Below the pieces are notes generated by a model, which was given only the letters and a program-made list of their open reading frames with translations, was not told the DNA's origin and did no database searches. A DNA stretch of 64,000 nucleotides from assembly GCA_019022495.1 (NCBI GenBank), contig JAFEKR010000014.1, positions 372,001-436,000 on the forward strand, written 5' to 3'. This document shows, in pieces, positions 46,850-61,000 of this stretch (position 1 is its first letter; every line of letters begins with the position of its first letter). Both the position numbers and the translations under genes were made by a program. The stretch comes from Epichloe hybrida (lineage: Eukaryota > Ascomycota > Sordariomycetes > Hypocreales > Clavicipitaceae).

Positions 46850-49800
46850 AAATATCTCTTATAAGCGAAAGGTATAGAAAATATCCGCTACTATAATAGA
46901 GATATATTAGGGCTAGCTTCTCCTTTAAAAATGTTTAGCGTGAAACTAAACCTAAGACTAATTAATCTAGGGAACTAGATTAACTTAATTCTTTAATTAA
47001 TAAAAGAGACCATTAAGGAAAATAAGAAGAATAAAGCTATAGCTAAGAATAGCTTACTAATAACGCCTTCGCTAGAGATTAACGTAGCCTTATAGGAATG
47101 AATTTAGGAGAGACTAGAAGCTTACTTAAAATAGGGCAAACCTTAGTAAAATTTAATTAATCTTACTTAAATAAACTTTATACTTAATATAATTTTAGAA
47201 CTATAAGCTACTATTAATTACCTATAAGACTTACTATACCTCTAAGTCTAGCTAGATAACCTAGAAGGGGAGCTTCTCCCTAGGCTTATTAATATAGGAT
47301 TATAAGGGAATGTAATTATAGAAAGCATAGCTAGGTAACTTAGACTAAGGATTTACCTAATAGATATAATAAATATAATATTATTCTTATTATATAGTAT
47401 TAAGATAATTAGGGAGGTTTAGATAAGACTATATCTAGGAAATATCTAGATACTTACTAATTTTTACATTAGTCTAGACTTAGTTAATATTAGCCTAATT
47501 CTTAGAATACTATTTTTTAGACTATCCTAAATATAGTTTAATTACTTAGGAAGTAAAGAGCTTTATGCCTAGTATTACTTTAGGGATATTATTATTATCT
47601 TAAGAGTTATAGGAAGTATTTAATAGTAATATACTAATAAGTAGCTAGCCTAGTAGCTCTCTATTAATATTATCTTGTTTAGTTACCTAGAAATAGAGGA
47701 AGATTAAATGGTTTATAAAGGGTTAGAAATAGAAATAGATAATAATAAATAGTTAATTTCTCTTATAATAAGGAAAGGAACTAATATCTTCTAAGAGGTA
47801 ATTAAGGATATAGTAGTAAACTATACCTAATAACTTAAAGTGATTATAAAGGATTTTAAGCCCTAGTAATAACTAAAACCACCTAATCTTATAGTAAACA
47901 TAATATATAAGCAAAAAGCTAATAAAATACATCCCTAAGATAATATTCCCTCTAATAGATTAACACTAGAAGGGGACCTAAAATAGAAGACAAAGAAATA
48001 GGAAGAGGCTAAGTTATATCTAGATATATCTAGGAAGTATAGCAAATATATTACTAGGAGATTCTGCGCAAATCTATAAGGTTTTAGAATAACCTAGTAA
48101 TATTTAGATTAAATAGTTAAAGGGATATAAGAATATTTAATATAAGAAGAAGTTAATGTTTTTAAGGAAATTCTTTATAACTAAGAAGTGGCACTAGCCT
48201 AGGACTTATTAGAATATAAGAAAGTTAACCTACTAGTTACGCCGCTATAAGTTATAAAGGTTATTAAACATAAAGCATAGTAAGTAGGCTTAATCCTAAT
48301 ACCTCTTAGGTTATAAGGGAGATTAGTTAATCTTCTAAAGAAGAAGCTAAAGTATAGATATTTAGAGAAAAGTTATAGCTCTTATAGAAATCCTTATTTT
48401 CTTATTATAAAGAAGGACAAAGGGATTTGCCTAATTCTATTTACCACAAAGTATAATAAGGTAATAATATAAAATACGCTAATTCCTTAAGGTATAGAAG
48501 CATTTAGCAAGAGCTTCGCAATATATAAGATCCTATTAATAGTTAACTTATTATCTAGATATAATTAGGTAGTATTAGTAAAGAAGAGTAAGAATATAAT
48601 AATAATTTCTACTATAATTAGACTTTTATAACTTTATTACTTACTATAAGGAGCCACTAACTTAGTAGCTTAGTTTATTAGGATTATTAGATAAATCCTA
48701 TTTAATTTAATCCCTTATATCTACGCACCTTTCCTAGATAATATTATAGTAAAGGGACTAATAATAACGTATAATAAAGAGGAGATTATACTAGGAGTAT
48801 ATAAATACGTAATGGAGTATTTAATTAATATTAATAAAGTTTTAGTTAATATTAAGCTCTCTAGTTATATAGCCTTAGTGTCTAAGTTAAAGTTTTACTA
48901 GAAATTAGCAGAAATTATAGGATTTATGTGTAAGATAAACAGGCAAAAGCTAACTAAAGTGAAGATTATAAAGATTTTAGACTAGAAGGTTTATTAAGAT
49001 TAATTAGAAGTATAATCCTTTATTAGGTTAATAGGAGTTTACTATATCTAGGTAAAACACTATATATAAAAGGCAAAACCCCTAGTGATTTTACTAAGGA
49101 AGATAAAGGATTAGGAATAGGGACTAGAGTAATAAGAAGCTATAGATATCCTAAAGAAAGTAATAATAATAGCCTTAATCCTTATTTTACTTAATCTTAG
49201 ACTAGGCTTTAGAGAAATTATACTAATAGTTAATATAAGCTTACTTAGATAGGGGGCTGTATTATTATAAATTATTAATAGCAAATAGTATTTAGTTTAA
49301 TATAAAAGTAGTACTTAGACTATTACTAAGGCTAAGTATAATATAACTAAGTAAGAATATTAAGTAGTTATTTATATATTAAGAAGACTATAAATTTACC
49401 TCTATAGAGTCCTATTTACGTTAAAAATAGACTTATAAGTTCTTATGCATTAGCTAAATAGCGTGGTTAATAACATGCCTAAAGCTCTTATTACATAATG
49501 GATTAGTTATATCCTGCTTTTTGATTTCTTTATATAACACATTCTAGGTAAAAAGAACCGCATTATAGATACCTTATCTAGGAAAGGCCCTAGGGCTTTA
49601 GATTAATTAGATTAAGAAGTTAAAGGGGATATTAAAGATTTTATTAACTTATATCTTAATAGCATTAAGATAGAGAAGGTAATAAGAGAAATTACTTTAA
49701 AGAGATATAATAAGTTATTAAATTCTTAATAACCCTTTAAAGACTAATTAATCTTAGCGCAAAGGACTATAGAAAACTATATAATAAAGCAAAGAAGTTT

Positions 49801-51350
49801 TACCTAGAAAAGGGTTATCTTTAAAAAAGGCTAATAGGAATTATAAAGGGACTAGCGCTAGTTATTAATATGCCTAAATAACAATAAGTAATTATTAAAG
49901 CTATCTATAAGGAACTTAGCTATAAAGGAGTTAAAGTGGTTTTTTAAGTAATAAAGTAGTAATACTAGTGAAAAGGGCTCTAGAATATAGCTTAAGAGAT
50001 ATTAGCATACTACAAGATATATTAGAAATTCGTGCCTTAGTAACTATAAGAACTTTTAGTGCTAGATACGCTAGGGAACCTAATAAGCAAGATTTACATT
50101 AACACTTAGTATTTTCTAATTAATTATAGATATAAGTATTTCTTAGAAGCTAGGTATAACCTAACTAGATAGGTAGAGGCTACGCTAGTTAGGAATGTAA
50201 TAATACTAGTAATTAGGAAGTTCCTTTCCTCCTTAATTAGTAAATTTAGGCTTTTCTGCTTTATAGTTTATAATAGAGGCCTAGAAATACAAGGAAACCT
50301 TAAAGAAGCACTAGTAAATATTAGTATTATAGGGATTTAGATATCTAGGTATAACCTAAAAGCAAACTCGCTTATTAAAGCTAGACATTAGTCCCTTATA
50401 TTTACTCTAGCAAAGCTAGGAGGATTAAATAGGCAATGGTTAAAGCATCTTAATAAAGCCCTCCTTATAGACTATACCACTGTCTAAGAATTACATAGGA
50501 AGTTTACCTTCTATTTAATTTATAGATAGGAGCTAATTCTACTACTAGAAGTAAAATTCCTAACCTAGAGACTAATTAATTAGGACGTAATTACTTCTAG
50601 ATAAGACTTATTTAAGGTATAAGTCTAAATACTTAAAAGGAAAGCTAAGGATATTAAGAAAGTAAGGAAAAAGGTATTAGAGTTTAGGTAGTGCCTTATA
50701 AACTAAACTAATAAGAACTAAGCCACTTCTCTTAGGAAAGATTAATTAAAACTAGGGGATTTTATCCTAGTATATAATATCTAAAGGAATATTAATATAT
50801 CTACTATAAAGAAACTTATAATAAGGTAAAATAGACTATTTTGGATCTATAAACGCGCGCTAGTCTCTAGAGCCTATTACCTATAAATATTAGATAGGAT
50901 CTGCCTCTTAAAAATAATCTTAGGAGATTATATTAAGAAGTTTATCCTAGACTTAGAAGGCTAGTAAACGTCTATAGTAAATAAATAGCTATATACTCCC
51001 TAAGGTAGCTAGATAAAGGAAGTAACCCCTAATAAGTATAATAAAGAAGTCTTAGCTATTATACTATTAGTAACTTAGTATAATATGTCTAATTAAATAG
51101 TTAATAATTAGTATATAAGCTAGTAAGAAAGATCTAACTAGGAAGTAATAATCCTTAAGGAAAAAGAAGTTAAACTCCTACCTTAGAGGACTTTATACCA
51201 TAGGATTAAGGTATAGCTACCTTAACTAATAAATAAATAACATAAGGAGTATATAAAGTACCCTCCTATACACTAATAGTGTATAGATTAAGAAACGTTT
51301 CCTTTGTATTTCCTAAGTTTTATTTCTAAAATACGTAAATATTAATTTAG
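46850..51350 (+). pseudogene. Inner gypsy pol relic: RT, RNase H, integrase
   Basis: With RIP stops read through, the RT spans about 48250-48960, with catalytic FLDDI reading FLDN (48731-48742) followed by IVKG. The FLDDIxVKGP form is common in one group of fungal gypsy elements. RNase H covers about 49140-49590, ending in the HIxGKKNRIxDxLSRKGP hinge. The integrase covers about 49900-50620, with a basic tail beyond. A protease region before the RT (about 46900-47700) is likely but shows no clear active site. Nothing is functional. Confidence 0.8.
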
Positions 51351-51499
51351 ATACTAAAGATTAAGTAATTAAGGTATAGCCTAGTAGCTAAATTATTTGT
51401 TTTCCTTTATTTACTACCCTTTTTCCCTAATAATTAACTATATTTTCTTTTCTTTATCTTATATTTATAAGCTATTTAGAAAAGGGGGAGGCATATTAA

Positions 51500-53340
51500 T
51501 TACTAGGTAAGGAGAGTTTTTAAAGTTAATAGAGTTTAGATTAAGTAAAAGGGCCCTTACTACCTCTATAGACTATTCCTTACCTAAGAAAGGAGCTAGA
51601 GCTCTTTCTTATAATAACTAAGGATAATACCTAGAAGTAAAACGCTACTTATAGCTTACTATATAAGACTTATTCTAGATATAATTACTATAGGTGCCTT
51701 TATAAACCCTAGGAATTAAAACGTAGCTATAAAACGGAAAGTATATATATTTATTATAGAATATAACGTGCTATATATATAAGTTTAAATAATTAGAATA
51801 GAAGATACTATTTAATCTTCTATATATAGACACTAGTAAGGCCTAATAATACTTAGGACACTAAGAAAAAGCGTGTAAAAAATACCCATTAGAATAAGCC
51901 ACTTCTATAAGAATAAGAACCTAGTAGTAATAACTATTTTTAATAGTAAGGGCTAAAGCACTATTAGCCTTAGTGTAGCTCCTTATAAACTCCTTTAAGA
52001 GGTTTATCTTTCTTATAGTTATAATAAGGTAAGGAGAAGCTCCCTTAGGGATATTATTATTATTATTAGTAATATAAAGAGAAATCTCTATATATATTAG
52101 AACACTACTATAGCTAATGTTAATCTTACTACGCACCTAGAATATAAATAGAAACTTATACTATAGTAATAATAACTATTAGTAAATATTAATTAAAGGA
52201 TTAAATAGCTCCTAAACCTATATAATCTTTACTAATAAAAGGAGGGTAAAATTTAGTATAATTAGACTAATTAAGAGTCTTTATTAACAAAAGTTTATAC
52301 TTTAGAATGCTTACCCTTATAATAGTAGTAATATTAGGGAGTCTTTAATAAGCTAGATTAAGGGATTTTACTATAATTAATTAGTTATAAGAAATAAGGG
52401 TTTAAGAGAGAGAAAGAGAAGAGAAAAAGAGGGCTAGGAATTAGGTTTGTAAAGACACTGCCTAAATAACAGATAGTGATAACTAGTAAGCAATAGCTAC
52501 TAATAACTAATTTATAATACTATAAAGGTATAAATCATAGGAGCTTACTAACCTCTAAGGGGCACCTATAAATAGCTGCTAATAACTGTTTATATAGCTA
52601 ATAAGGACTATAAGAGTAAGGCTAAGACTATAGGAACTATTTAATCTTATTAATCTCTATATTATTACACTACTTAGACCTTAAAAGCACTTGCCCTTTA
52701 CTATCTATTTATATCTCTTTTCCTCTCTCTTATTACTTTAACCTAGCTTTATTAAGTAAGTTACTATTCTCTATTTCTCCTTCTAAAAATATACTATTAA
52801 TAATTATACTATTTAATCTAGTTAAGAAATAGCTAATTATAAAGAAAATATAGTTAATAAAAGCGCTTATACTAATATAAACAGTAGCACTATTATATAC
52901 TTTACTTATAGTAAATATCTTATACTATTCTATATCTATATTCTAATCTATAAAACTAAGGGTTCTTTCTTTAGAGATAAAGAGAGAAGCACTATAAAGC
53001 TTAACCTAGTTAACCTCTATGGTTAGTAGCCTTTGCTATTCTATCTAAGATAAAGCTAGCTATAACCCTTAACTAGGTTTAAAGCCTATTAAGATAGTAA
53101 TAACTTTAACTAGGTAACGCTAATTAGAATAGGGTGGGATTAGTTAAGCTAGCGAAACTATTTAATAAATATCTATAAATTCCTAAGAAAAGCCTATAAG
53201 ACACTAAGTAAAGACTAGCTTAACTAGTTTAAACTAATTACTATAGGTAAGATTATTATATATAGCCTTAAAGTAATAGTAGCTATACTACTATAAACAT
53301 TTATAATTAAGCTAATAGAAGATTTTAACTTAAATGCTTT
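51500..53340 (+). other. Inner gypsy 3' interior between pol and the extra frame
   Basis: RIPed DNA with fragments of plus-strand frame and no recognisable motif. A 71-codon minus-strand frame at 51921-52136 has no support. Confidence 0.4.
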
Positions 53341-55200
53341 ATAGTAATTAATTAGTTTAAAAGCTAGGAGACTTTATTTTAACTACTAGCCTATTAATAT
53401 TAAGTATAGTTTAAAGTATAACCCTATTAACCTTCACTTAGACATAAGCTATTAATGCCTTATTATAGGATTTATATTCTTTATAAACCACTAGATATAC
53501 TTTCTATTTAATTAAAAGTAAGGGTAGCTCTATTACTTTAATAGCATAGAGAAGGGGTAAGTAATAAGGTTTACTAATTTTACTATAGGATAGGGGTAAA
53601 TTATATAGCTACTAAACTACTTATATGATTTTAAAGTAATTATAGTTTTAGTAATAAAATAGAAAGAGAACTAGGAGTGTAAATATGCTTATCTAGGGTT
53701 TCTATTATAAGTAATTTATTACTAAGTTAGACACTAAGCACTTAATTTGCTTTCTAAAGACTAGAATACACTAAACTAATATAATATTAAATTTAAATAG
53801 TTATATATATTTAGTAAGGATTTAAGTATTAGTTATTACTTTAAGCTTTATTTAAGAGACTAGATAATTACTAATAATATCCTAGACCTAAGGTATAGTT
53901 ATGTTAGAGCTCTTATAAGAACTATAAGAGTCCTATAAGATATAGCTATAAATAAATTAGGAGTTAGAGACTAGTTACCTAGGGAGTTATCTTACTAGAA
54001 GGACTTTAACCTCTAATACCTAATATATAACATAATAAAGCGCTAGTTACCCTGTTTTATAACCTAAATAATTAGTGAAGGTTTACCTATTAGTATAGTA
54101 ATTATAGCCTAGGAGAATAAAGTTAGTAATAAGAACTAACTAATTAAATAGTATACTAAAACAGCGCGAAGTAGTAGACTTTATATCTAGGATTATTAGT
54201 AGCCTATTGCATATACCTTTACTAAGGATTCTAAAGTCTTTAATATTAGTATCTAAGAGATATTATAAGAATAGGAAAGGCAAATTATAATAGGATATAG
54301 ATAATAAGTATTAATAGGAAACTAAGGAATAAAGATTAAGTAAAAGGGTAAGTTCCTAGGCATTATAAGAGTCCTTATTAGGACTATTATCTTTAACTAG
54401 ACATAAAGAGATACTATAGTCTCTAGCTATAAAACTTAAGGCACTCTAGTAAGGTAAGTAGGGATAAGCAAATAGTATTATAGACTAAACTCTTTAATAA
54501 TAGTAAGTAATAACTAATAAGTTATTCTAGATAGATATTAAGAATTAGCTAAGATTATAGTAAATCTATAGAGTTATTAAGGAAAACTAAGTATATAACT
54601 ATAGAACTCTAGTTAAGTAAGTAAAAGAGAATACTATATACCACCCCCTTAGAGATATAGGATAAGCTATAATAATTAATTTTCTTCCTTTTCTTAAGTT
54701 AAAATAAGTAGCTTAAAGGAAAATAGTTACACTATTACTAATATTATTTATATATGCTTTAGTAGTGCTACCTAGCTTAGTTTTCTATAGAATATAGCTA
54801 GAGATTATTAAAGCTTACTAGTAAGAGAAAAGGCATGCTATAGGATTAATTAATTAATATAAGAATTAGGGAAAGAGAGTAAGCTAGTAAGATTTAAAGT
54901 AACCTACATTATGCACTCCCTTACTAACATTACCTATTACTTACCTATAAACGCTAAAGACACTAAAGCTCTCTAGGGAAATAAAAAATCTAGGTCTCTA
55001 GCTAGGGAGGTTTCTTTTCTATCTTCTCTCTTTTTTTTTCTTTTTTACACTTTTATTTTTCTTATAAAAGCTTTAGACTTATATATACTAGATTAAATAA
55101 TGCCTTCCCTTAAAACATAGCACCTTACTATTAGTTATGCTTAAGAACACTTTAGTTATTACCCTTTTTATTACTATTTTCCCTTTCCTAAGGGCTAGGA
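53340..55200 (+). pseudogene. Extra long frame after pol in the inner gypsy, unknown product
   Basis: From about 53340 to 55200 one plus-strand frame can be followed for about 620 codons. Interruptions are RIP-type stops only and I noticed no frameshift. It lies between integrase and 3' LTR on the coding strand, where most gypsy elements have little. The product is Leu/Ile/Tyr/Arg-rich, with no domain I can name. Candidates are an added element gene or a captured host gene. Confidence 0.45.
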
Positions 55201-55220
55201 AAGGAAAATAGTTAGGGAGG

Positions 55221-55694
55221 TGTTATATGCTATAATACACGCGCTTATAAACGCGCGTATTCGCGATAATAAGCATAAGGGATATAGGGGATTACAGGGA
55301 TAAATAACATAATAAGGGATAATAATATTAGTTATCTAGGCAAAGGGACTATTTAATCTATAAAGAGATTACCTATAGCTAGATTCTTTTAAGGTTCTTT
55401 ATGTATGCCTAACTTTAGATTTTTAACTTAAATACCTAGTGCTACTATAGCTACTATTATGTTTACCTTAATAAGATAAATTAATAAGATTATTTCCCTA
55501 ACTTAACCAAAAAGTCACTTCTAATCTAATAGACTATTTAATCTAAATTATCTCTATTTGTAGAGACTAATTTAGCCATTGTTATAATCGCTACTGTTAA
55601 GTTAATTAACCCTTCTAACGTGAGCAAACATCACTGCTACTTACGACCGTGGGCTAGCATCGTGTCTTTTGGGGTGTTGTTTTCCGCTTGACAA
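55221..55694 (+). repeat. 3' LTR of the inner gypsy (474 bp), with purine tract at 55215-55220
   Basis: Begins TGTTATATGCTATAATAC (RIPed) and ends TCCGCTTGACAA (intact). The last 90 bases keep CA and CG dinucleotides. Confidence 0.9.
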
Positions 55695-55699
55695 AATAG

Positions 55700-58600
55700 C
55701 TTAAGAGTGCGTTTAGTCCTAAAGTAACCTACTAGTAAATTATTATAGTATAGCTATAAAAGCTTCTATTATAAGATAGGCTCCTAGGGAATAACTACCT
55801 AGTCTTAGTACATTAGGAGGCCCCTTATGCTATATAACTATAGACTAGCTTTTCCCTTACCTCTTACTAGGGAATTATTAATCTTACTATTTTGCCTTTA
55901 TAAATCCAGATCTTAATCCTATGCCTTCTGTAGTAATTATACTAATGGTTTATTTAGCCTAGATTAGTAAGGATTTAGTGGCTTAATAGTCTCCTATATC
56001 TCTCTTATACTATGCTAATATCTTAGATATATATTACCTTCTCCTAGAAATTACCCTTATTTAGCTAATCTTTTACTAGATTCACAGTAGCTAACTAGCC
56101 TCTTAACTAGGCTACTCTAGCCTCTAGAGCTCTCTCTATAGTAACTAGGGTATTTTCCTCCCCTAAAGGTATTTTACTAAGCCTCTTTACTAAGACTAAG
56201 GCATTTTCCTCCCCTAAAGGCATCTTACTACGTTCTCTTTAATATATTATAACTAGGGTATTTTCCTCCCCTAAAGGTATCTTACTATATCTTCTCTTAT
56301 ATATTAGTATCTTTTCTTTTACTAGTTCTTTAGTAACTACTATTTTCTTTTAAAGCTTTAGTAAAAGTAACTTATTTATTAAGGGTTTACCTTTATAATT
56401 AGACTATCTTAATAGTGTATTTACTAGGTTACTTTTCCTAGGTCTATACCTAATTATAAAGTAAAAGGGGCAGAGAAATATACACTATTTAGCCTATCTC
56501 CTATTTAGCTTTTACTATTTTATAAAAGTCTATAAGTTATAGTAATCTAATAGGACCTTTACTAGGGTTACTATGCCTTTAATATAGTGTTACTAGTGTT
56601 TAAATAACTTTACTATAGTAAGTAGCTTCTAGTTTACTATGCTATAATTATGTTTAGTATTTGTAAACTTCCTTAACTAAAATACTATAGGATATTATTA
56701 GCCTTTATTATCTTACTAAGATAAGATTCTTACTATTATAAAGACTAAAGTATTTATCTTAATACACACTAGCTAACTTAGGTTATAATAATAGAGAAGA
56801 GGTACCTATTAAAAGGTATCTTTTAGCTAGTTAAATACTAGCTATTCTCTTTCCCTAAATATAAACTTCCTAGTCTAGATGCTATTTTAACTACCTTTTA
56901 TTAGCATATATAAGGGTGCTATAATCCTAGAGTATTAGTAAATAAACCTTTAGTAAAAGTTATAGAATCCTAGGAAAGACTATATATCTTTAAAGCTTAT
57001 AGGCTCCTTCTAGTCTTAGATTATATTTACTCTATATATATCTATTAAAATACTATTAACTAATAGGATAAACCCTAGGAATTTTACTAATTCCTAGTAA
57101 AATAAACACTTTAAGGGTTTTATATATAACTTTACTAACCTTATATATTCTAAAACTTCCTTAATATATATAGTGTACTTCTCTTATATTTTTAAGAAAA
57201 TAAGGATATTATCTAGATATACTATATAAATAGTGTTTACTAGCCTATAAAGCGCTTTATAAATATAGCTCTAAAAAGTAGCTAGTGTATTAGTTAGCCT
57301 AAAGGGTATTATAAGATATTTATAGTGTTTATAATAGGTATAAAACGTAGTCTTTTACTTATTACCTTCTTTAATATAAATTTAATAGTAAGTATTCTTA
57401 ATATTAATCTTTAAGAAGTAGTAAGCTCCTTAGTACTAATCTAGGATCTCTAAAATTAAGGGGAGAGCGTAGTAATTCTTTTATATTACTCTATTAAGTC
57501 CTTAATAATCTATGTATAGTTAAAGCATCCTATCCTTCTTTAGTATAAATAAGATAAGCATGCCTATAGGGCTCTTAAAGGGTCTTATCTAGCCTTTCTA
57601 TAGGTTTTTATTAATATATTTACAAAGCTCCTTTAACTTACTTTAGGAGAGAGAGTAAATTAGTCTATATAGGGGCGTGGCCCTAGGTATTAGGTTAATT
57701 ACGTAATTAGTCTCCATTCTTAATAGTAAACTACCTGCCTTATTTACTATAAATATATCTTTAAACTTATATAGTTTCTTAGGGATATCTTTAATAGTTC
57801 TATATACTTTTACCTCCTTATTATCTTTAAGGGCAATAAACTTATCTTCTATAACTCCTATAATAGAATATATAATAGCCTTATTACGTATTATCTTTAT
57901 AAACTTATAAGGAGTTATAAGTAAAAAGGCTATTTTCTTTTTCTTAAACTATTACTCTTAAGAGTATAAATAAAGATATATATATTCTTTAGTAAGTATA
58001 TATATCCTAATTAAGATAGGGCTTCCTCTTACTCTTAGGTCTTTATCTATAGCTATATATAGTAACTTAAGGTCCTTTTCTTTCTCTCTTAAGTCTTTAA
58101 TAGTAATAAGCACCTTATAGATACTATATTAAGGGACTATAAGGGCCTTTACTACCTAAAGGGTAAGTGCTATAGCCTTAGCCTAATTAAGCTTATAATT
58201 TCTTATGAAATTAATGCTAATAATATTAAGCTTAGCATAGCTATCTAGATCCGCTACTATTTTAATGTCTTTATGCCTATAAATAGTAACTAGTATATAA
58301 AATTAATGCCTAATTAGTACCTTAGTGTTTAAGGTAAAGGTAAGAGCCTTTACTTTTACCTTAGGAAGTTTCCCTATTTATCTTAGGGATCTTTCCTTAG
58401 CTTATTGTATTTATTTATAAGGTAATCTAGGCTATTATAGTTATAATATTATCTCTTATCCCTAACTTTACTATTATTTAGGTATATAGCTAGGCCCTTT
58501 TCCTAGTCTTTATTCCTTTAATCTCTATATAGCCTATAACCTTAGGGTAAGTTATTTCTATAATATTAGGGATTCTTATATAATCCCTTATCTCCTAAAG

Positions 58601-59514
58601 ATTTAGGCTTTTACTTGCTCTTTAGTATAGCCTCCTAAAATCACTAGGTAAGTTATATAACCTTCTCTTATGTTTTCCTAGTAATAAAGGCATATAGGTT
58701 AATATAGTCCTATAGCTTAAGGAGTAACTTTATAAAGAATATAAGGGCATAGGACTTTTCTAGGGCTCTTTCTAAGTATATCTCTAGTGAATCTAGGAAG
58801 ATACTAAATTTAATAGGGCTCTAGCCCTTACGTTACTTTATGTTCTTAAGCTATATAGCTATTTAAGTATTATAGTTTATAAAGTCCCTAAGTAATATAA
58901 GTGTCTAGGTCTAGAATTTATCCTAGTTATCCTTAAGATTATCCTAGCTATTAGCCTATTATTTATTAAGGTATTTATCCTATCTTACCCTATAGTTAGT
59001 GTGTATATAGTTAAGTGTAAAGAGAATCTTTTAGTAATTATATTAGTATTTCTTCTTTGCCTTATTAAAGGCATAGTTTAGGTTATTTATCTATATCTTA
59101 TATCTCTAGGGGTTTATAAGGTATTAAAGCTTAGTAATATTCTTAACTCTAATCTCTTAGCTACTATTACTTAAGGAGAGGCTAGCTCTTTACTTACTTT
59201 TCCCTTATACTTCCCCTAAGTTACCCCTAATAAGGTTAATAAGCTCTTATTCTTATTCTTATAATCTTTAGAGTTTTTCTAGCTAAGTAATTTACTCTAG
59301 TGTTACTATAGCTTTACTATAAGGGGTAAAGGGTCTTATTATAAGCGTGGTTTTATTAGTATATAGTATATCTTTACCTATAGTGTTACCCTTATTTAAT
59401 TAGGTATAACTCTTATTTATTAGGGTTAGGTTATTATTTAATATTACTCTAGCGAATTAGGTGGTTCTCCCCCCTATATTACTCTTAGGTAGCTAGTAGG
59501 AGAAGCTTTAGAAT
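55700..59514 (-). pseudogene. Outer gypsy gag and pol, 5' part (gag to integrase N-terminus)
   Basis: On the minus strand, the RT catalytic YLDDILIFS reads YLDN at 57208-57219, with RT spread over about 57050-57600. RNase H follows towards 56500 and the integrase zinc-binding part towards 55800. Upstream, about 58300-59400, should be gag and protease; I see compatible frames but no certain motif. After the inner gypsy is removed, the frame continues into 43731-43250. Confidence 0.7.
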
Positions 59515-59712
59515 TATAAGAATAATAGTAGCTAGGTAAGAGGTATAGGGGCTCTAGTGTATTAACTAAAGCTTGCTAGGTCTAAATGCGTTATACGTGC
59601 GAGTCACTATCTTATAGCTAGCGGCTTGCTAGTGTCACGTGGACCTAGCCCTAGGGCCTCGCTAGCCCGTAGGGCGCGCAGGTACACCTGTTGTTATGAG
59701 TGGGGCCTCACA
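59515..59712 (-). repeat. Right (5') LTR of the outer gypsy, 198 bp
   Basis: Begins TATAAGAATAATAG (RIPed TGTGAGAACGATAG) and ends GGGGCCTCACA (intact), followed by TSD ATTAA. Confidence 0.9.
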
Positions 59713-60194
59713 ATTAAATACAATATAATATAAAACACAAAATAAATAAAATACAATATAAATTAATTTATAGTAAATATAATAAATACAAATTAATTTG
59801 TAGTAACTACACTAACTATAAATAATATAAATGTATTATTAGGTAAAAAAAAAGTTATACTTTTTTTTAACTAAGGTTATTATTAGGATTAATAGAAAAT
59901 TAGTTAACAGAACCCTTATATTATTAGCTATTTTATCTAACTAGTTATATAATTTTTAATATTATACTATTCTATTAATTTTACTATAACTAGGGTTATA
60001 TATAATATTATAACTTTTTAATAATACTATTATACTTAATACTTTATTTTACTAATAGAACTTAAAGAAAAACCTTCTTATTATATTATTTACTATTTCT
60101 ATTAATTATTTTGTATTTCTATAAATTATTATTATTACTTATTTAAAAAAAAGCTATAAACTAAAGTAATTAAATAAAATAAACTACTAACTAG

Positions 60195-60420
60195 CTTACT
60201 ATAACTAGCTTACTATAGCTTATTATAGCTTATAATAGCTTAGAATAGCTTATTATAGCTTATAATCACTTAGAATAGCTTATAATAGCTTATAATAGCT
60301 TATAATAGCTTATAATCGCTTATAATAGTTTATAATAGCTTATAATCGCTTATAATCGCTTATAATAGCTTATATTACTTATATAACTAATATTACTTAT
60401 AGTTATATTACTTATATAGC
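60195..60420. repeat. E2 minisatellite (TATAATAGCT, 10 bp, about 17 units)
   Basis: Units TATAATAGCT, TATTATAGCT, TAGAATAGCT and TATAATCGCT run for about 170 bp, then change to TTACTTATA units. The anchor TAGTGTTAAAGTTTAATT follows at 60434. Confidence 0.85.
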
Positions 60421-60629
60421 TTTTAATATTATTAGTGTTAAAGTTTAATTATAAATAAATAATATATAAATAGTAATAAGTATAAGTAAATTACTATAGA
60501 AAAAGCTAGACTTTTTAGTTATTTAGTATTTTAAGTTTTTTTAAAATATTAATAAAATAAAAATTCTTTCTCTTTTATATTTTTTAATATTATAGACTAT
60601 AGTAATAGTATAATACTAATTATAGTTAT

Positions 60630-61000
60630 TATAATAATTTTTATTTATTATTTAAAAGTAAGTCATAGTATTAAAACTAAAAATAGGTTAAACTAATTAT
60701 AATGAAGGTTATTAGGGTTATTAGAGTTATTATAGTAATTATAATATATTATTTTAAAGTATATCCTAGTATTACTACTAAAAATAGGTTAAACTATACG
60801 TAATTTAGGTTATTAAAGCTATTATATTTATTATGATAATTTTTATTTATTATTTTAAAGTGAGTCCTAATACTTTTGCTATAATAGGTTAAACTAATTA
60901 TAATTAAGGTTATTAAAGCTATTATAGCTATTCTTATATTTTTTATTTATTATTTAAAAGTAAGTTATAGTATTCTTTATATAATAGCTTAAGGTTATTT
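60630..61000. repeat. E2 about 100-bp tandem repeat, four copies
   Basis: AATAGGTTAAACT recurs near 60683, 60784 and 60884, with a decayed copy near 60983. Units include GGTTATTAxxGxTATTA and AAAGTAAGTCxTAGTATT. Reverse complement of the E6 array. Confidence 0.8.

Larger units (their letters stand above)
43737..55694 (+). mobile_element. Inner Ty3/gypsy element, 12 kb, TSD AATAG
   Basis: LTRs of 471 and 474 bp are flanked by AATAG at 43732-43736 and 55695-55699. A GGGAGG purine tract directly precedes the 3' LTR. Gag, RT, RNase H and integrase are recognisable in order on the plus strand, followed by about 3.7 kb holding an extra frame. The element interrupts the integrase of the outer gypsy. 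It is the only element here complete at both ends, though fully RIPed in coding DNA. Confidence 0.9.
40915..59712 (-). mobile_element. Outer Ty3/gypsy element, TSD ATTAA, split by the inner gypsy
   Basis: 198-bp LTRs at 40915-41112 and 59515-59712 carry TGTGAG...CTCACA ends and are flanked by ATTAA (40910-40914 and 59713-59717). AAGGGGG on the minus strand next to the left LTR is the purine tract, so the element reads right to left. Excluding the insertion it is about 6.8 kb. It is inserted 57 bp inside the left end of E2. Confidence 0.9.
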
